Positions 13,865 to 21,780 of a DNA stretch of 25,374 nucleotides are shown here, piece after piece. Source of the stretch: Prolixibacteraceae bacterium (lineage in GTDB: Bacteria; Bacteroidota; Bacteroidia; Bacteroidales; Prolixibacteraceae); NCBI GenBank assembly GCA_017998095.1, contig JAGODU010000050.1, forward strand, positions 1 to 25,374. Reading direction: 5' to 3'. Within the stretch, counting starts at the first letter, position 1. Every line of letters starts with the position of its first letter. The notes below the pieces were generated by a model. The model was given only the letters and a program-made list of their open reading frames with translations. It was not told the DNA's origin and did not search any database. The translations under genes were made by a program, and so were the position numbers.

Positions 13865-14239
13865 ATGCAAATACTGAAATCCGGCGAAATGTACCTTGAA
13901 ACTATATTGATACTCTCACAAATAAAGCCGAAGGTACGCGCAATTGATGTCGGTGAATATATGGGATTCTCAAAACCAAGCGTAAGCCGGGCAGTAGGAC
14001 TTCTGAAAAACGGCGGGTATATAACAGTTGATGCGAAAGGATATATAGCACTTACCGAAGCCGGATCTGAAATTGCAAATAAAATTTATGACCGGCACAA
14101 ACTGCTGACTGAATTTTTTATGAATCTTGGAGTTGACGAAAAAATAGCAACAAAGGATGCTTGTAAAGTTGAACACGACATCAGTGAAGAAACATTCGAT
14201 GCTATTTGCCGTCACGCAAAGAAAAATTGTATAAGGTAG
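13865..14239 (+). CDS. DtxR-type iron-dependent transcriptional repressor
   Basis: The ATG at 13865 follows AGAGGAG; an in-frame TTG at 13856 is too close to it. The 124-residue protein has a winged helix-turn-helix at about 22-62 (VGEYMGFSKPSVSRAVGLLK) and the helical dimerisation domain. The expected metal ligands are M9 (GEMYLETI), C100, E103 and H104 (DACKVEH), with H78 and E83 for the ancillary site. Met at the first position and Cys at 100 are the DtxR/IdeR iron-type ligands, whereas MntR has Asp and Glu there. No C-terminal SH3-like domain is present, as is usual in short Firmicutes members. With Fe(II) bound it should repress its own promoter and feoAB. The stop lies 8 bases before feoAB. 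Confidence 0.88.
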   Translation: MQILKSGEMYLETILILSQIKPKVRAIDVGEYMGFSKPSVSRAVGLLKNGGYITVDAKGYIALTEAGSEIANKIYDRHKLLTEFFMNLGVDEKIATKDACKVEHDISEETFDAICRHAKKNCIR

Positions 14240-14247
14240 GAATGTAA

Positions 14248-16593
14248 ATGACACTGAATGAATTAAAAATCGGTCAAAGTGCCTGCATAAAAACAGTCGG
14301 TGGAAAAGGTGCCCTGAGACAACATTTTCTCGATATGGGAGTCATTCCCGGTACTGAAGTTTCCGTGGTAAAACTCGCACCCATGGGCGACCCTATGGAA
14401 TTGCAAATTCACGGCTATGAGCTTACGCTCCGTCTTGCTGATGCGGAACAAATCGAAATTGAACCGATTACTGAACGCACGCGGGAGCATACCGGTGCCA
14501 AAGACATTCCGGATTCACCCCACCCGGGTCTCGGAGAAGACGGTAAATATCATACAAAGAAAGACGGAAACCCTCTGCCGGAGGGATCACTTTTGACCTA
14601 CGCTCTGGTTGGAAATCAGAACAGCGGTAAGACAACACTTTTTAACGTTCTCACCGGTTCCAACCAGCACGTCGGCAATTTCCCCGGCGTTACGGTGGAC
14701 CGAAAGGACGGACCTATTCGCGGGTACTCCAATACTTCCGTTACAGATCTGCCGGGTATCTATTCTATGTCTCCGTACAGCAGTGAAGAAATTATATCAC
14801 GTAATTTTGTTCTTAATGACAAGCCGAAAGCCATTATCAACATTGTTGATGTCACCAACATTCAGCGCAATCTGTATCTGACTATGCAGCTTCTTGAAAT
14901 GGAGATTCCGATGGTCGTCGTACTGAATGTAATGGACGAATTAGCGGGAAACGGAGGTACAGTCGATATCAACGGCATCGAGACAGCGTTGGGTGTTCCG
15001 GTTATTCCGATTTCGGCTGCAAAGAATGAAGGCGTTGATGAACTGGTAAAACATGCGATCCACATTGCAAGGTATCAGGAAAAGCCAAAAAGAAATGATT
15101 TCTGTTATAAAGAAGATCATAACGGTGCCGTTCACCGCTGTATACACGCGGTCGAACACCTGATTGAAGATCATGCGGAACGTGCGGGTATCCCTGTCCG
15201 ATTTGCCGCAACAAAAGCCATAGAAGGCGATCAACTGATTATCGAACAACTTGCACTCGATAAGAATGAAACGCAAACACTCGAACATATAGTGTTACAA
15301 ATGGAGGAAGAACGAGGTATTGACAGAAGTGCTGCCATCGCAGATATGCGTTTCGAATTCATTGAAAAACTCTGTGAGCAAACCGTAGTAAAGCCAAAGC
15401 AAAGCAAGGAGCGCATCCGCAGTGAGAAAATCGACCGTATTCTGACAGGTAAATATACGGCGATTCCTTGTTTTATCGGCATCATGGTTCTGGTCTTCTA
15501 TCTCACCTTTAATGTGATCGGTGCAGTTCTGCAAGAACTTCTTGAAAATGGCATCAACGCGTTGTCTGCTGTGATAGACTCGGCATTGACCGCTGCAAAT
15601 GTCAACAGCGCGATACACGGGCTTATTATCGATGGTATTTTTGTTGGAGTCGGAAGCGTTCTTAGTTTCTTGCCAATTATCGTTACGTTGTTTTTATTCC
15701 TCTCCTTGATGGAAGACAGTGGCTATATCGCGCGTGTCGCGTTCGTCATGGACAAACTGCTTCGCAAGATCGGTCTTTCAGGGCGCAGTATCGTTCCGAT
15801 GTTGATAGGCTTCGGCTGCACGGTTCCAGCAATCATGGCAACGCGGACGCTTCCAAGCGAACGTGACCGCAAAATGACCATCCTTTTAACACCGTTTATT
15901 AGTTGCACGGCGAAGCTCCCTATTTATACCTTCTTTGTCAGCGCTTTTTTTCCCGGTCATGGTGGATTGATAATGTCCGGCTTGTACATTATCGGTATCG
16001 TTATAGGTATTATAGTCGCTCTGTTGTTCAAGGGTACTCTGTTTCGCGGAAAAGCAGTACCCTTTGTTATGGAACTGCCAAACTATCGGCTACCCAGTGT
16101 TAAAAATGTGGTACAGCTACTTTGGGAAAAAGCAAAAGACTTTTTACATAAAGCTTTTACTGTGATTCTTATTGCTACAATTTTAGTCTGGTTTCTGCAG
16201 AGCTTTGATCTGCACTTTAACCTTGTCAGCGATTCTCAAAACAGTATGCTCGCCAAAATATCTGGCTTACTTGTTCCGATGTTCAGACCTCTCGGGCTTG
16301 GTGACTGGCGCATATGCACTTCTCTTATAAGCGGTTTCATGGCAAAGGAAAGTGTCGTTTCCACGCTGGAAGTTCTGTTCGCCGGTTCTGTGCAAACGGC
16401 AATTACATCGGTCGCAGCAGCATCGCTGCTTGTGTTCAGCCTGCTTTACACGCCGTGTGTAGCCGCCATAGCTTCTGTCCGCCGTGAACTTGGTGTAAAA
16501 TGGGCAGCAGGTGTCGTGGTTTGGCAGTGCCTGATTGCCTGGATTGCCGCATTCTTAGTAAGGCTTATAGGTTTATTAGTTGGGATGGTGTAA
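14248..16593 (+). CDS. feoB: FeoA-FeoB fused ferrous iron transporter
   Basis: The 781-residue protein joins a FeoA SH3-like domain (residues 1-74, LKIGQSACIKTVGGKGALRQ) to a complete FeoB. The linker 75-112 is charged. The G domain has G1 GNQNSGKTT (122-130), G2 T149 in GVTVD, G3 DLPG (167-170), G4 NVMD (227-230) and G5 SAA. A helical guanine-dissociation-inhibitor-like region follows, then a membrane part with the two Gate motifs, including PMLIGFGCTVPAIMATR and YTPCVAAIASVRREL. FeoB imports Fe(II) through the cytoplasmic membrane, driven or gated by GTP hydrolysis. The gene is intact and follows its repressor gene, with the small Cys-rich partner immediately after it. FeoA-FeoB fusions are known but less common than separate genes. 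Confidence 0.95.
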   Translation: MTLNELKIGQSACIKTVGGKGALRQHFLDMGVIPGTEVSVVKLAPMGDPMELQIHGYELTLRLADAEQIEIEPITERTREHTGAKDIPDSPHPGLGEDGKYHTKKDGNPLPEGSLLTYALVGNQNSGKTTLFNVLTGSNQHVGNFPGVTVDRKDGPIRGYSNTSVTDLPGIYSMSPYSSEEIISRNFVLNDKPKAIINIVDVTNIQRNLYLTMQLLEMEIPMVVVLNVMDELAGNGGTVDINGIETALGVPVIPISAAKNEGVDELVKHAIHIARYQEKPKRNDFCYKEDHNGAVHRCIHAVEHLIEDHAERAGIPVRFAATKAIEGDQLIIEQLALDKNETQTLEHIVLQMEEERGIDRSAAIADMRFEFIEKLCEQTVVKPKQSKERIRSEKIDRILTGKYTAIPCFIGIMVLVFYLTFNVIGAVLQELLENGINALSAVIDSALTAANVNSAIHGLIIDGIFVGVGSVLSFLPIIVTLFLFLSLMEDSGYIARVAFVMDKLLRKIGLSGRSIVPMLIGFGCTVPAIMATRTLPSERDRKMTILLTPFISCTAKLPIYTFFVSAFFPGHGGLIMSGLYIIGIVIGIIVALLFKGTLFRGKAVPFVMELPNYRLPSVKNVVQLLWEKAKDFLHKAFTVILIATILVWFLQSFDLHFNLVSDSQNSMLAKISGLLVPMFRPLGLGDWRICTSLISGFMAKESVVSTLEVLFAGSVQTAITSVAAASLLVFSLLYTPCVAAIASVRRELGVKWAAGVVVWQCLIAWIAAFLVRLIGLLVGMV

Positions 16594-16594
16594 A

Positions 16595-16741
16595 ATGAAT
16601 ATTTGGGATATCATATTAATCGTCGTAATTGCTGTAATCGTTGCCGCGGCTGTTTTTGCTATTATTAGACGTAAAAAAAGCGGTAAAGATTGCTGCGGCA
16701 ACTGTACACAATGCAATCATAACTGTGATCGCCGTTTATGA
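16595..16741 (+). CDS. FeoB-associated Cys-rich membrane protein
   Basis: A 48-residue product begins one base after the feoB stop codon. It has one N-terminal transmembrane helix (WDIILIVVIAVIVAAAVFAI, 4-23), then a basic stretch RRKKSGK and a cysteine cluster CCGNCTQCNHNC with C33, C34, C37, C40 and C44. This is the layout of the FeoB-associated Cys-rich protein family (PF12669), found next to feoB in many Firmicutes. The family may help gate or receive Fe(II) at the inner face of the membrane; direct function is not firmly known. The tight spacing implies co-translation with feoB. Confidence 0.9.
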   Translation: MNIWDIILIVVIAVIVAAAVFAIIRRKKSGKDCCGNCTQCNHNCDRRL

Positions 16742-17022
16742 CGAGGGAAATGAAGATAATATGCTGGGCGCATTATTGCTTCGAACGGACTGCACTTAAT
16801 AAACAGGAAACACAAATAGAGGGATCACTTTGATTGGAAAAGAAGCATATGCCTTATATTTCCCTTAGCGCAATTTTCATACTCGGGAAGAAAGCAGAGA
16901 TTAGCAATCGAACTTATAGGCAGCCCACCTGTTTCTGTTGTACATCGAAATGTGTTAATATGTTTATTAGCCATAAGTGTTACTTAAAGATAAATCCAAA
17001 ATTAGAGAGGTTGAGTGGTCGA
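16742..17022 (+). other. Gap with no supported gene before the flavoprotein operon
   Basis: One frame stays open from 16834 into the next gene, but its residues are not like the family and no ribosome site precedes that start, so it is not called. A 16-base stretch, TAATAAACAGGAAACA at 16797-16812, recurs at 20401-20416 inside the hydrolase gene and may be chance or debris. No clear consensus promoter or terminator was found. Confidence 0.5.
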
Positions 17023-17664
17023 ATGAAAGCAATTGCAATAAACGGAAGTCCAAGAAAAGGCTGGAATACAGAAAAGTTGTTAAAAGAGGCATTGAGAGGT
17101 GCGGAATCAGTTGGTGCAGAAACGAAATTGGTGCAGTTATATGATTTGAATTATACAGGCTGCAGAAGCTGCTTTGCTTGCAAAAGGCAGGGAGCAGAAT
17201 CGTATAATTGTGCGTTTAAGGATGGGTTGACCCCTGTATTAGAGGAAATCTTCAATGCAGATGTGTTGTTTTTAGGTTCACCTATTTATTTTGGAGGTAT
17301 ATCAGGTCAGATGGTTGGTTTTATCGAGAGACTAGGTTTTCCGCTTCTTTCCTATGATGACTACACAAAACGGTTATTTGATGGAAAAATCAATGCTGCA
17401 TTATTCCTTACTATGAACACTCCAGAAGCATTCTATAAAAGCAATATGGAGCAATCACTTAAAAACAGAGCTGGAATTCTTCAACGGCTTGGCGGAACTG
17501 TCGAAGTATATGCTGCTTGTGATACATACCAGTTTAGCGATTATTCGAAATATCATACTGGTATGCTTGATGAGGTCCATAAAAGAAAAGTAAGAGAAGA
17601 ACAGTTCCCAAAGGATATGGAAGCTGCATACGAAATTGGTCGCAGACTGACTTCGTTTGAATAA
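17023..17664 (+). CDS. Isf-like/NADPH-dependent FMN reductase family flavoprotein
   Basis: The ATG at 17023 after GAGAGG gives 213 residues starting MKAIAINGSPRKGWNTEKLL, the phosphate-binding loop of the flavodoxin-like FMN reductase fold. C47, C50, C53 and C63 (CRSCFACK, then YNC) resemble the compact cysteine motif of iron-sulfur flavoproteins (Isf), although the last spacing is longer than usual. LFLGSPIYFGGISGQMVGFI is the FMN isoalloxazine-binding segment. Isf proteins pass electrons from ferredoxin or reduce oxygen and peroxide in anaerobes; without a full cluster the protein could simply be an NADPH-dependent reductase. It is the first of four co-directional genes, 56 bases ahead of the dioxygenase. 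Confidence 0.8.
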   Translation: MKAIAINGSPRKGWNTEKLLKEALRGAESVGAETKLVQLYDLNYTGCRSCFACKRQGAESYNCAFKDGLTPVLEEIFNADVLFLGSPIYFGGISGQMVGFIERLGFPLLSYDDYTKRLFDGKINAALFLTMNTPEAFYKSNMEQSLKNRAGILQRLGGTVEVYAACDTYQFSDYSKYHTGMLDEVHKRKVREEQFPKDMEAAYEIGRRLTSFE

Positions 17665-17720
17665 CAAATCAGGCTGTGCAGTTTGAAATTTTGAAAATTA
17701 ATTTAGGAAAGGAGTGTGAG

Positions 17721-18497
17721 ATGCTTATGTCAAACATGCCAGCTTTATTTGTAGGACATGGGTCACCGATGAATGCCATTGAAGATAATAACTATACAAG
17801 AACTTGGAGCAGCATAGCTGAAAGGATACCAAAACCTGAAGTGATATTATCTGTTTCAGCTCATTGGTATACTAAAGGAACTAAAATTATGAACGAGGAA
17901 AACCCAAAAACTATATATGACATGTACGGTTTTCCTAAAGAATTATATGAAGTTAAGTATAACACAGCAGGTTCACCTGGCTTTGCTAAAGTCTCAAAGG
18001 ATCTGATTTCAAGGGAAACAAAATATGATAATTCTTGGGGTATTGACCACGGAACCTGGTCAGTATTAGTTCATATGTATCCGGATAGAGATATTCCTGT
18101 ATATCAAATCAGTATAGATGAAGATGCTCCTCCGAAAGCACATTACAAAATCGGTAAGGAGCTGAGAGCCTTAAGGGAACAGGGCGTTCTCATATTCGGT
18201 ACCGGGAATATTGTCCATAACTTAAGACTGGTTGACTGGAACAAAACAAACGAAGGCTTCGATTGGGCATATGAATTTGATGAATATATTTATGAAAACA
18301 TTCTAAATAAGAATCATGATAATATTCTGAAATTCAATGAGCTTGGTAATATTGCAAGGTTGGCAGTGCCGACTCCGGATCATTTTTATCCTCTTTTATA
18401 TGTACTCGGAGCGTCGGATGAAGATGATAAAATCAGTGTTTATAATAAATCCTGCGAACTGGGTTCATTGACAATGACGACTTACCTTTGGGAATAA
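17721..18497 (+). CDS. ygiD: YgiD/DODA-type class III extradiol dioxygenase
   Basis: The ATG at 17721 follows AAAGGAG. The 258-residue product opens MPALFVGHGSPMNAIEDN, the signature of the YgiD/4,5-DOPA dioxygenase family. Likely metal-ligand or active-site histidines are H13 (GHGSP), H48 (SAHWY), H166 (IVHNL) and H221 (TPDHFYPL), with H110 in GIDHGTW. Family members open catechol rings using a bound metal and oxygen, which is surprising in an anaerobe, so the physiological reaction here may differ. Pirin follows 59 bases later. Pirin can itself act as a quercetin dioxygenase, so the pair suggests handling of aromatic or quinone compounds. Confidence 0.88.
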   Translation: MLMSNMPALFVGHGSPMNAIEDNNYTRTWSSIAERIPKPEVILSVSAHWYTKGTKIMNEENPKTIYDMYGFPKELYEVKYNTAGSPGFAKVSKDLISRETKYDNSWGIDHGTWSVLVHMYPDRDIPVYQISIDEDAPPKAHYKIGKELRALREQGVLIFGTGNIVHNLRLVDWNKTNEGFDWAYEFDEYIYENILNKNHDNILKFNELGNIARLAVPTPDHFYPLLYVLGASDEDDKISVYNKSCELGSLTMTTYLWE

Positions 18498-18556
18498 TGC
18501 ACCCTTTCAAGCGGAGCACAGCAAATATATCGAAACATTTACAAGGAGATAAACTG

Positions 18557-19396
18557 ATGGAACGAAAAATTAAACAACAGGTCAGAGGTTATAGAACGAA
18601 GGACGGAGCCGGAGTGAGTTTGGTCAGGGTTTTAGGAAACCAAACTGTTCAGGAATACGATCCGATTTTAATGCTTGATTCATTTGACAGCACAAATCCC
18701 AAGGATTATACAGCGGGATTTCCCATGCATCCGCACAGAGGTATAGAGACAATCAGTTATGTATATCGTGGGTACATGACTCACAAAGATAGCTTAGGGA
18801 ATGAGGATACCATTGGTGATGGAGAGGTTCAATGGATGACAGCTGGTTCAGGTATTATGCATGAAGAAAAATTGCCAGCTGCCGAGCGGATGCTTGGTGT
18901 GCAGCTTTGGCTGAATCTTCCCGCAAAGGACAAAATGGCTCCTCCCGCTTATCACAGCATCAAAAATTCAGAAATTGAGGAAATAGAGTTTGACTGGGGT
19001 AAACTAAGACTTTTGGCGGGTGAATTCGAGGGAAGAAAAGGATATATGAGCAAATATCTTCCGCTAAATTATTATGATTTACACCTCAAACCAAATGCAT
19101 CAGTTGTCATTAATACAGGAAGTGAGCGCTCTGTCATGGTGTTTACCCTTTCAGGTGACGCATACATCGGAGATGAGTTGGTAAAAGAAAAGACGGCGGT
19201 GAAACTTACCTCCGGTGACCAGGTAGAGATAAAGGCTACAGAAGAAAAAGCCCAGGTACTATTTGTGAGTTCAACTATCCTGGAGGAACCCGTAGTTTGG
19301 GGTGGCCCTATCGTAATGAACACAAAGGAAGAATTGAATAAGGCTTTTGATGATTTGAAAAAGGGCACTTTTATACAGAAGACTATATCTTATTGA
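18557..19396 (+). CDS. Pirin family protein
   Basis: The ATG at 18557 follows ACAAGGAGAT; earlier in-frame starts overlap the dioxygenase end and lack a ribosome site. The 279-residue product is a bicupin. The N-terminal cupin has the pirin metal ligands H58 and H60 (HPHRGIETISYVY), H102 and E104 (GIMHEE). The C-terminal cupin (about 165-260) is without metal ligands, as in other pirins. Bacterial pirins are Fe-binding proteins, some with quercetinase activity, others acting as redox-linked partners of enzymes or regulators. It lies between an extradiol dioxygenase and an FMN reductase in what looks like one operon, which favours a redox or electrophile-detoxification role. Confidence 0.9.
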   Translation: MERKIKQQVRGYRTKDGAGVSLVRVLGNQTVQEYDPILMLDSFDSTNPKDYTAGFPMHPHRGIETISYVYRGYMTHKDSLGNEDTIGDGEVQWMTAGSGIMHEEKLPAAERMLGVQLWLNLPAKDKMAPPAYHSIKNSEIEEIEFDWGKLRLLAGEFEGRKGYMSKYLPLNYYDLHLKPNASVVINTGSERSVMVFTLSGDAYIGDELVKEKTAVKLTSGDQVEIKATEEKAQVLFVSSTILEEPVVWGGPIVMNTKEELNKAFDDLKKGTFIQKTISY

Positions 19397-19429
19397 TAAA
19401 TATAAACCGAAGAAAAGGAGACCATCATC

Positions 19430-19999
19430 TTGAAAAAGACAAAGATAGTAGCCATTGTTGGCTCTCTGCGAAAAGAATCCTATAACCGTCAACTGGCGTT
19501 AACCGCAAAGGAACTCGTTGGGGATCGAGTCGATTTTGAATTGCTCGAGTATCATGATATTCCCTTAATGAATCAGGACATTGAATATCCCGCACCTAAT
19601 GCTGTAATGAGAGTTCGTGAGAAAGTAAAATCTGCAGATGGTGTATGGTTCTTTACACCCGAATATAATCACTTTTTTCCTGGTGTACTGAAAAACCTCA
19701 TCGACTGGTTATCACGCCCGATCAGTGATGCGGAACCGCAGGTTCTTGCCGGAAAGCCAGCCGCAATAAGCGGAATTTCTCCCGGTATGTCCGGAACGGG
19801 TCTTGCCCAAGATCATTTAGTTACACTTATCAGTTTTTTGAACATGGATATTATGAATTCTCCGCGGCTTACTATACCAAACGCGATGCAGCAGCTTGAT
19901 ATAGATGGCAGGCTGACGCTTAAAGCAAGCTATCCGTACTTGGAAAACCAAGCGAATGTCTTTATAGATTTTGTCGAAAAACGTATGCATGTTCAATAA
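19430..19999 (+). CDS. NADPH-dependent FMN/quinone reductase
   Basis: Translation starts at a TTG (19430) supported by AAAAGGAG nine bases upstream; no ATG fits. The 189-residue product has GSLRKESYNRQLA (11-23), the FMN phosphate loop, and the diagnostic FFTPEYNHFFPGVLKNLIDW motif of the YieF/ChrR/azoreductase family. These soluble flavoproteins reduce quinones, azo dyes, chromate or flavin with NAD(P)H, often in two-electron steps that avoid radical formation. It is the last of the four-gene redox set, 33 bases after pirin. The C-terminal 20 residues have a decayed relative at 13607-13670. Confidence 0.88.
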   Translation: MKKTKIVAIVGSLRKESYNRQLALTAKELVGDRVDFELLEYHDIPLMNQDIEYPAPNAVMRVREKVKSADGVWFFTPEYNHFFPGVLKNLIDWLSRPISDAEPQVLAGKPAAISGISPGMSGTGLAQDHLVTLISFLNMDIMNSPRLTIPNAMQQLDIDGRLTLKASYPYLENQANVFIDFVEKRMHVQ

Positions 20000-20201
20000 A
20001 ATCAATCCAGTGAAGGCAAGCTATACCAAGGAGAAACTCACCCTTTGAGTCATTCTATCCGATGAGCTCTATCTCTGATCTATTATTCTCCTTAAAGCCC
20101 AATATGTATTGTGGTTTTACAGCATAATAAGAAATCGCTCTTGGGGGAAATAATGCTTGGTATAGACTAATCGGTTCATAATGATGCATTGAGAGGTATT
20201 T
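20000..20201 (+). other. Gap after the redox operon, no recognisable gene
   Basis: The sequence begins with a weak echo of the reductase end (GGCAAGCTAT at 20017-20026) and a short ACTCA/TGAGT hairpin at 20036-20050 without a U-tract. No longer coding signature was recognised in any frame. A promoter for the following genes must lie here but no consensus pair stood out. Confidence 0.4.
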
Positions 20202-20348
20202 ATGACTGAACAAAAAATGTGGGAAATTCATACTGGTGAATCAGGGCGGGATGTTAACTATAGAACTATTGTCAGTGTGACAAATCGGTATTTGCAGGGT
20301 CGAGTGTTAGTAATTTATATTGGAAATTATAGGAAAGTGAAAATATGA
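20202..20348 (+). CDS. Candidate small protein coupled to the hydrolase gene
   Basis: An ATG at 20202 is preceded by GAGAGG at suitable distance and opens a 48-codon frame (MTEQKMWEIHTGESGRDVNY and onward, ending RKVKI). Its stop overlaps the hydrolase start in an ATGA arrangement at 20345-20348, which is typical of translationally coupled genes. The predicted protein is soluble and lightly basic at the end. I recognise no family. It may equally be a remnant N terminus or a chance frame; the spacing and overlap are the only support. Confidence 0.4.
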   Translation: MTEQKMWEIHTGESGRDVNYRTIVSVTNRYLQGRVLVIYIGNYRKVKI

Positions 20349-21265
20349 AAAAAACAATTTTTTCAATTGAAAAAGAGGGTTTCTATGGAGCTTGGTTTCC
20401 TAATAAACAGGAAACAGAAAAAGGAATGATACTTATGCTTGGTGATGATGCATTGGATCGTATGGCAGTATGCGGAGCCAGGTGGATACATAGTCAAGGG
20501 TGTCATGCCTTGACTATGGCTCCATCAAAGAAAGACTATGGGCATCACAACTATCCCCTTGAGCGCTTTGGAAAAGCAATAGAATTTATGAAGTCACAGG
20601 GCTGCAGGAAGATAGGAATTGTAGGAGCTTCCACAACAGGAATGCTGGCACTGATTGCCGCATCATACTATCCGGAAATTTCAATGACCATAGCTTTGTC
20701 TCCTTCTGACTTTGTAATGGAAGGATTTTATCGAGATGGTAAGGATGGGATGAATGAACGTCCTGGAGATAATGAATCAACTGTTTCCTGGGAAGGCAAA
20801 CCGTTACCTTATTTACCGTTTGCATACAGACATCCTGAATATTGGCAGAAAATAATAGAGGAATCAAAAGAAGGTGGAGATAAGTTTGCCTCCAAAAGAA
20901 TGTTTGATGAATCAGAACGCAGACATCCAATTAAAGAAGAAGTGCTTATAAAGGTTGAGAGAATACAGGGGAAAATAATATTTATCGGCGCAGAGGATGA
21001 TGTCCTTTGGGATACCTGCAAATATATTCGCAGAATGAAAGAACGTCTTTTTGCTATGAATGGAAAAGCCGTATGTGAATATTTATTATATAAGCATGGT
21101 ACACATTTTGTGTTTCCGGAGAGTTTGCTTAAGATGATGCTTCCAATAGGTGGAAGTTTTTTAGTTAAGATTATGTTTAAAGCTGGTAGAGAATATCCGG
21201 CAGAATGTAAGCGTACGAGAATTAATATTGATAAGAAGCTACGGAATTCAATTCAATGCTGGTAA
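20345..21265 (+). CDS. Alpha/beta hydrolase, BAAT/acyl-CoA thioester hydrolase-like
   Basis: The 306-residue protein has the alpha/beta-hydrolase layout. The nucleophile elbow is GIVGASTTGMLAL with S96, followed by an acid in FIGAEDDVLWDT and the catalytic His in KHGTHFVFP. The region around the serine and the lid-like segment (SPSDFVMEGF and WEGKPLPYLPFAYRH) match bile acid-CoA:amino acid transferase/acyl-CoA thioesterase C-terminal domains (COG1073/BAAT-C type). The nucleophile sequence is GASTTG, not the canonical GxSKGGE, so substrate specificity is unclear. Soluble; no signal peptide. The ribosome site is AGGAAAGTG. It may be coupled to the small frame at 20202. No terminator follows immediately. 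Confidence 0.75.
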   Translation: MKKTIFSIEKEGFYGAWFPNKQETEKGMILMLGDDALDRMAVCGARWIHSQGCHALTMAPSKKDYGHHNYPLERFGKAIEFMKSQGCRKIGIVGASTTGMLALIAASYYPEISMTIALSPSDFVMEGFYRDGKDGMNERPGDNESTVSWEGKPLPYLPFAYRHPEYWQKIIEESKEGGDKFASKRMFDESERRHPIKEEVLIKVERIQGKIIFIGAEDDVLWDTCKYIRRMKERLFAMNGKAVCEYLLYKHGTHFVFPESLLKMMLPIGGSFLVKIMFKAGREYPAECKRTRINIDKKLRNSIQCW

Positions 21266-21384
21266 GCGTGTGAATATATTTTATAGTATCTTGGATCAGG
21301 GAAAAATATATGATTGTTAATATAATATGGAGCGAAAAAATATGCTGATGACAACAATGGTCGTCGGGTTTCTATGGAGCACTG

Positions 21385-21625
21385 TTGATGTTCTGTGGAG
21401 AAATGATCCTTGGCTATAGAACCAGAGTAACACCTGAAGGTCCGGATGGTGGTGTAGGTATTATCGCTTATAAAGATGAACTTGGTTTGGAGCCACCGAT
21501 CATCAAAGTACAAGTAAAAAGCAATGATTCGGATATCTCCCGTAAAAGTACAGGCACTGTACGGCAATGTAGCAGCTCGCGAATATGGCCTGTTCAGGGA
21601 AACATATAATATAATCACTAAAAAA
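21385..21625 (+). pseudogene. Mrr-type restriction endonuclease remnant
   Basis: The first frame reads ILGYRTRVTPEGPDGGVGII, AYKDELGLEPPIIKVQVKS. This is the Mrr-family nuclease core, with the catalytic D-(E/Q)xK elements seen as GPDGG and QVK. The reading then shifts near 21524-21540 to another frame: SPVKVQALYGNVAAREYGLF, the next conserved segment of the same family. The DNA-binding N-terminal domain is missing and the C-terminal end is cut off at about 21625. Family members are about 300 residues, so this is a frameshifted, doubly truncated relic. One catalytic-core position normally Asp (GGIDI) reads GGVGI, a further sign of decay. Confidence 0.8.
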
Positions 21626-21670
21626 CCAGTCATGTCAGGAATTATGCTTGTACATGACTGGCTTTTATTT
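21626..21670. terminator. Bidirectional terminator between Mrr remnant and PerR operon
   Basis: CCAGTCATGT (21626-21635) and ACATGACTGG (21652-21661) form a perfect 10-bp stem with a 16-base loop. CTTTTATTT follows on the plus strand. On the minus strand the stem is followed by TTTTTTAG, so it can end both the plus-strand unit and the leftward catalase-PerR operon. Confidence 0.85.
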
Positions 21671-21725
21671 GTACCACCGCTTGAGGGTTGTCACTCAAAA
21701 ATGTACTTGTTATCGTAAATCCCTA

Positions 21726-21759
21726 AGTTGCTCCCCCAATCGAGCGAGCTGTTTTTTTT
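21726..21759 (+). terminator. Second terminator-like hairpin, plus strand
   Basis: AGTTGCTC (21726-21733) can pair with GAGCGAGCT (21742-21750), with one bulged base, around an eight-base loop. A run of eight T follows at 21752-21759. It may act as a back-up for plus-strand transcripts running toward the PerR gene. Confidence 0.5.
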
Positions 21760-21780
21760 GAATAGTGGTTATCGGTTGAT

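Noticed and set aside
16834..17022. In-frame N-terminal extension of the Isf/FMN reductase-like protein
   Set aside because: The added 63 residues are unlike the family and lack a ribosome site at their start, whereas ATG 17023 has GAGAGG and begins the canonical FMN-binding strand.
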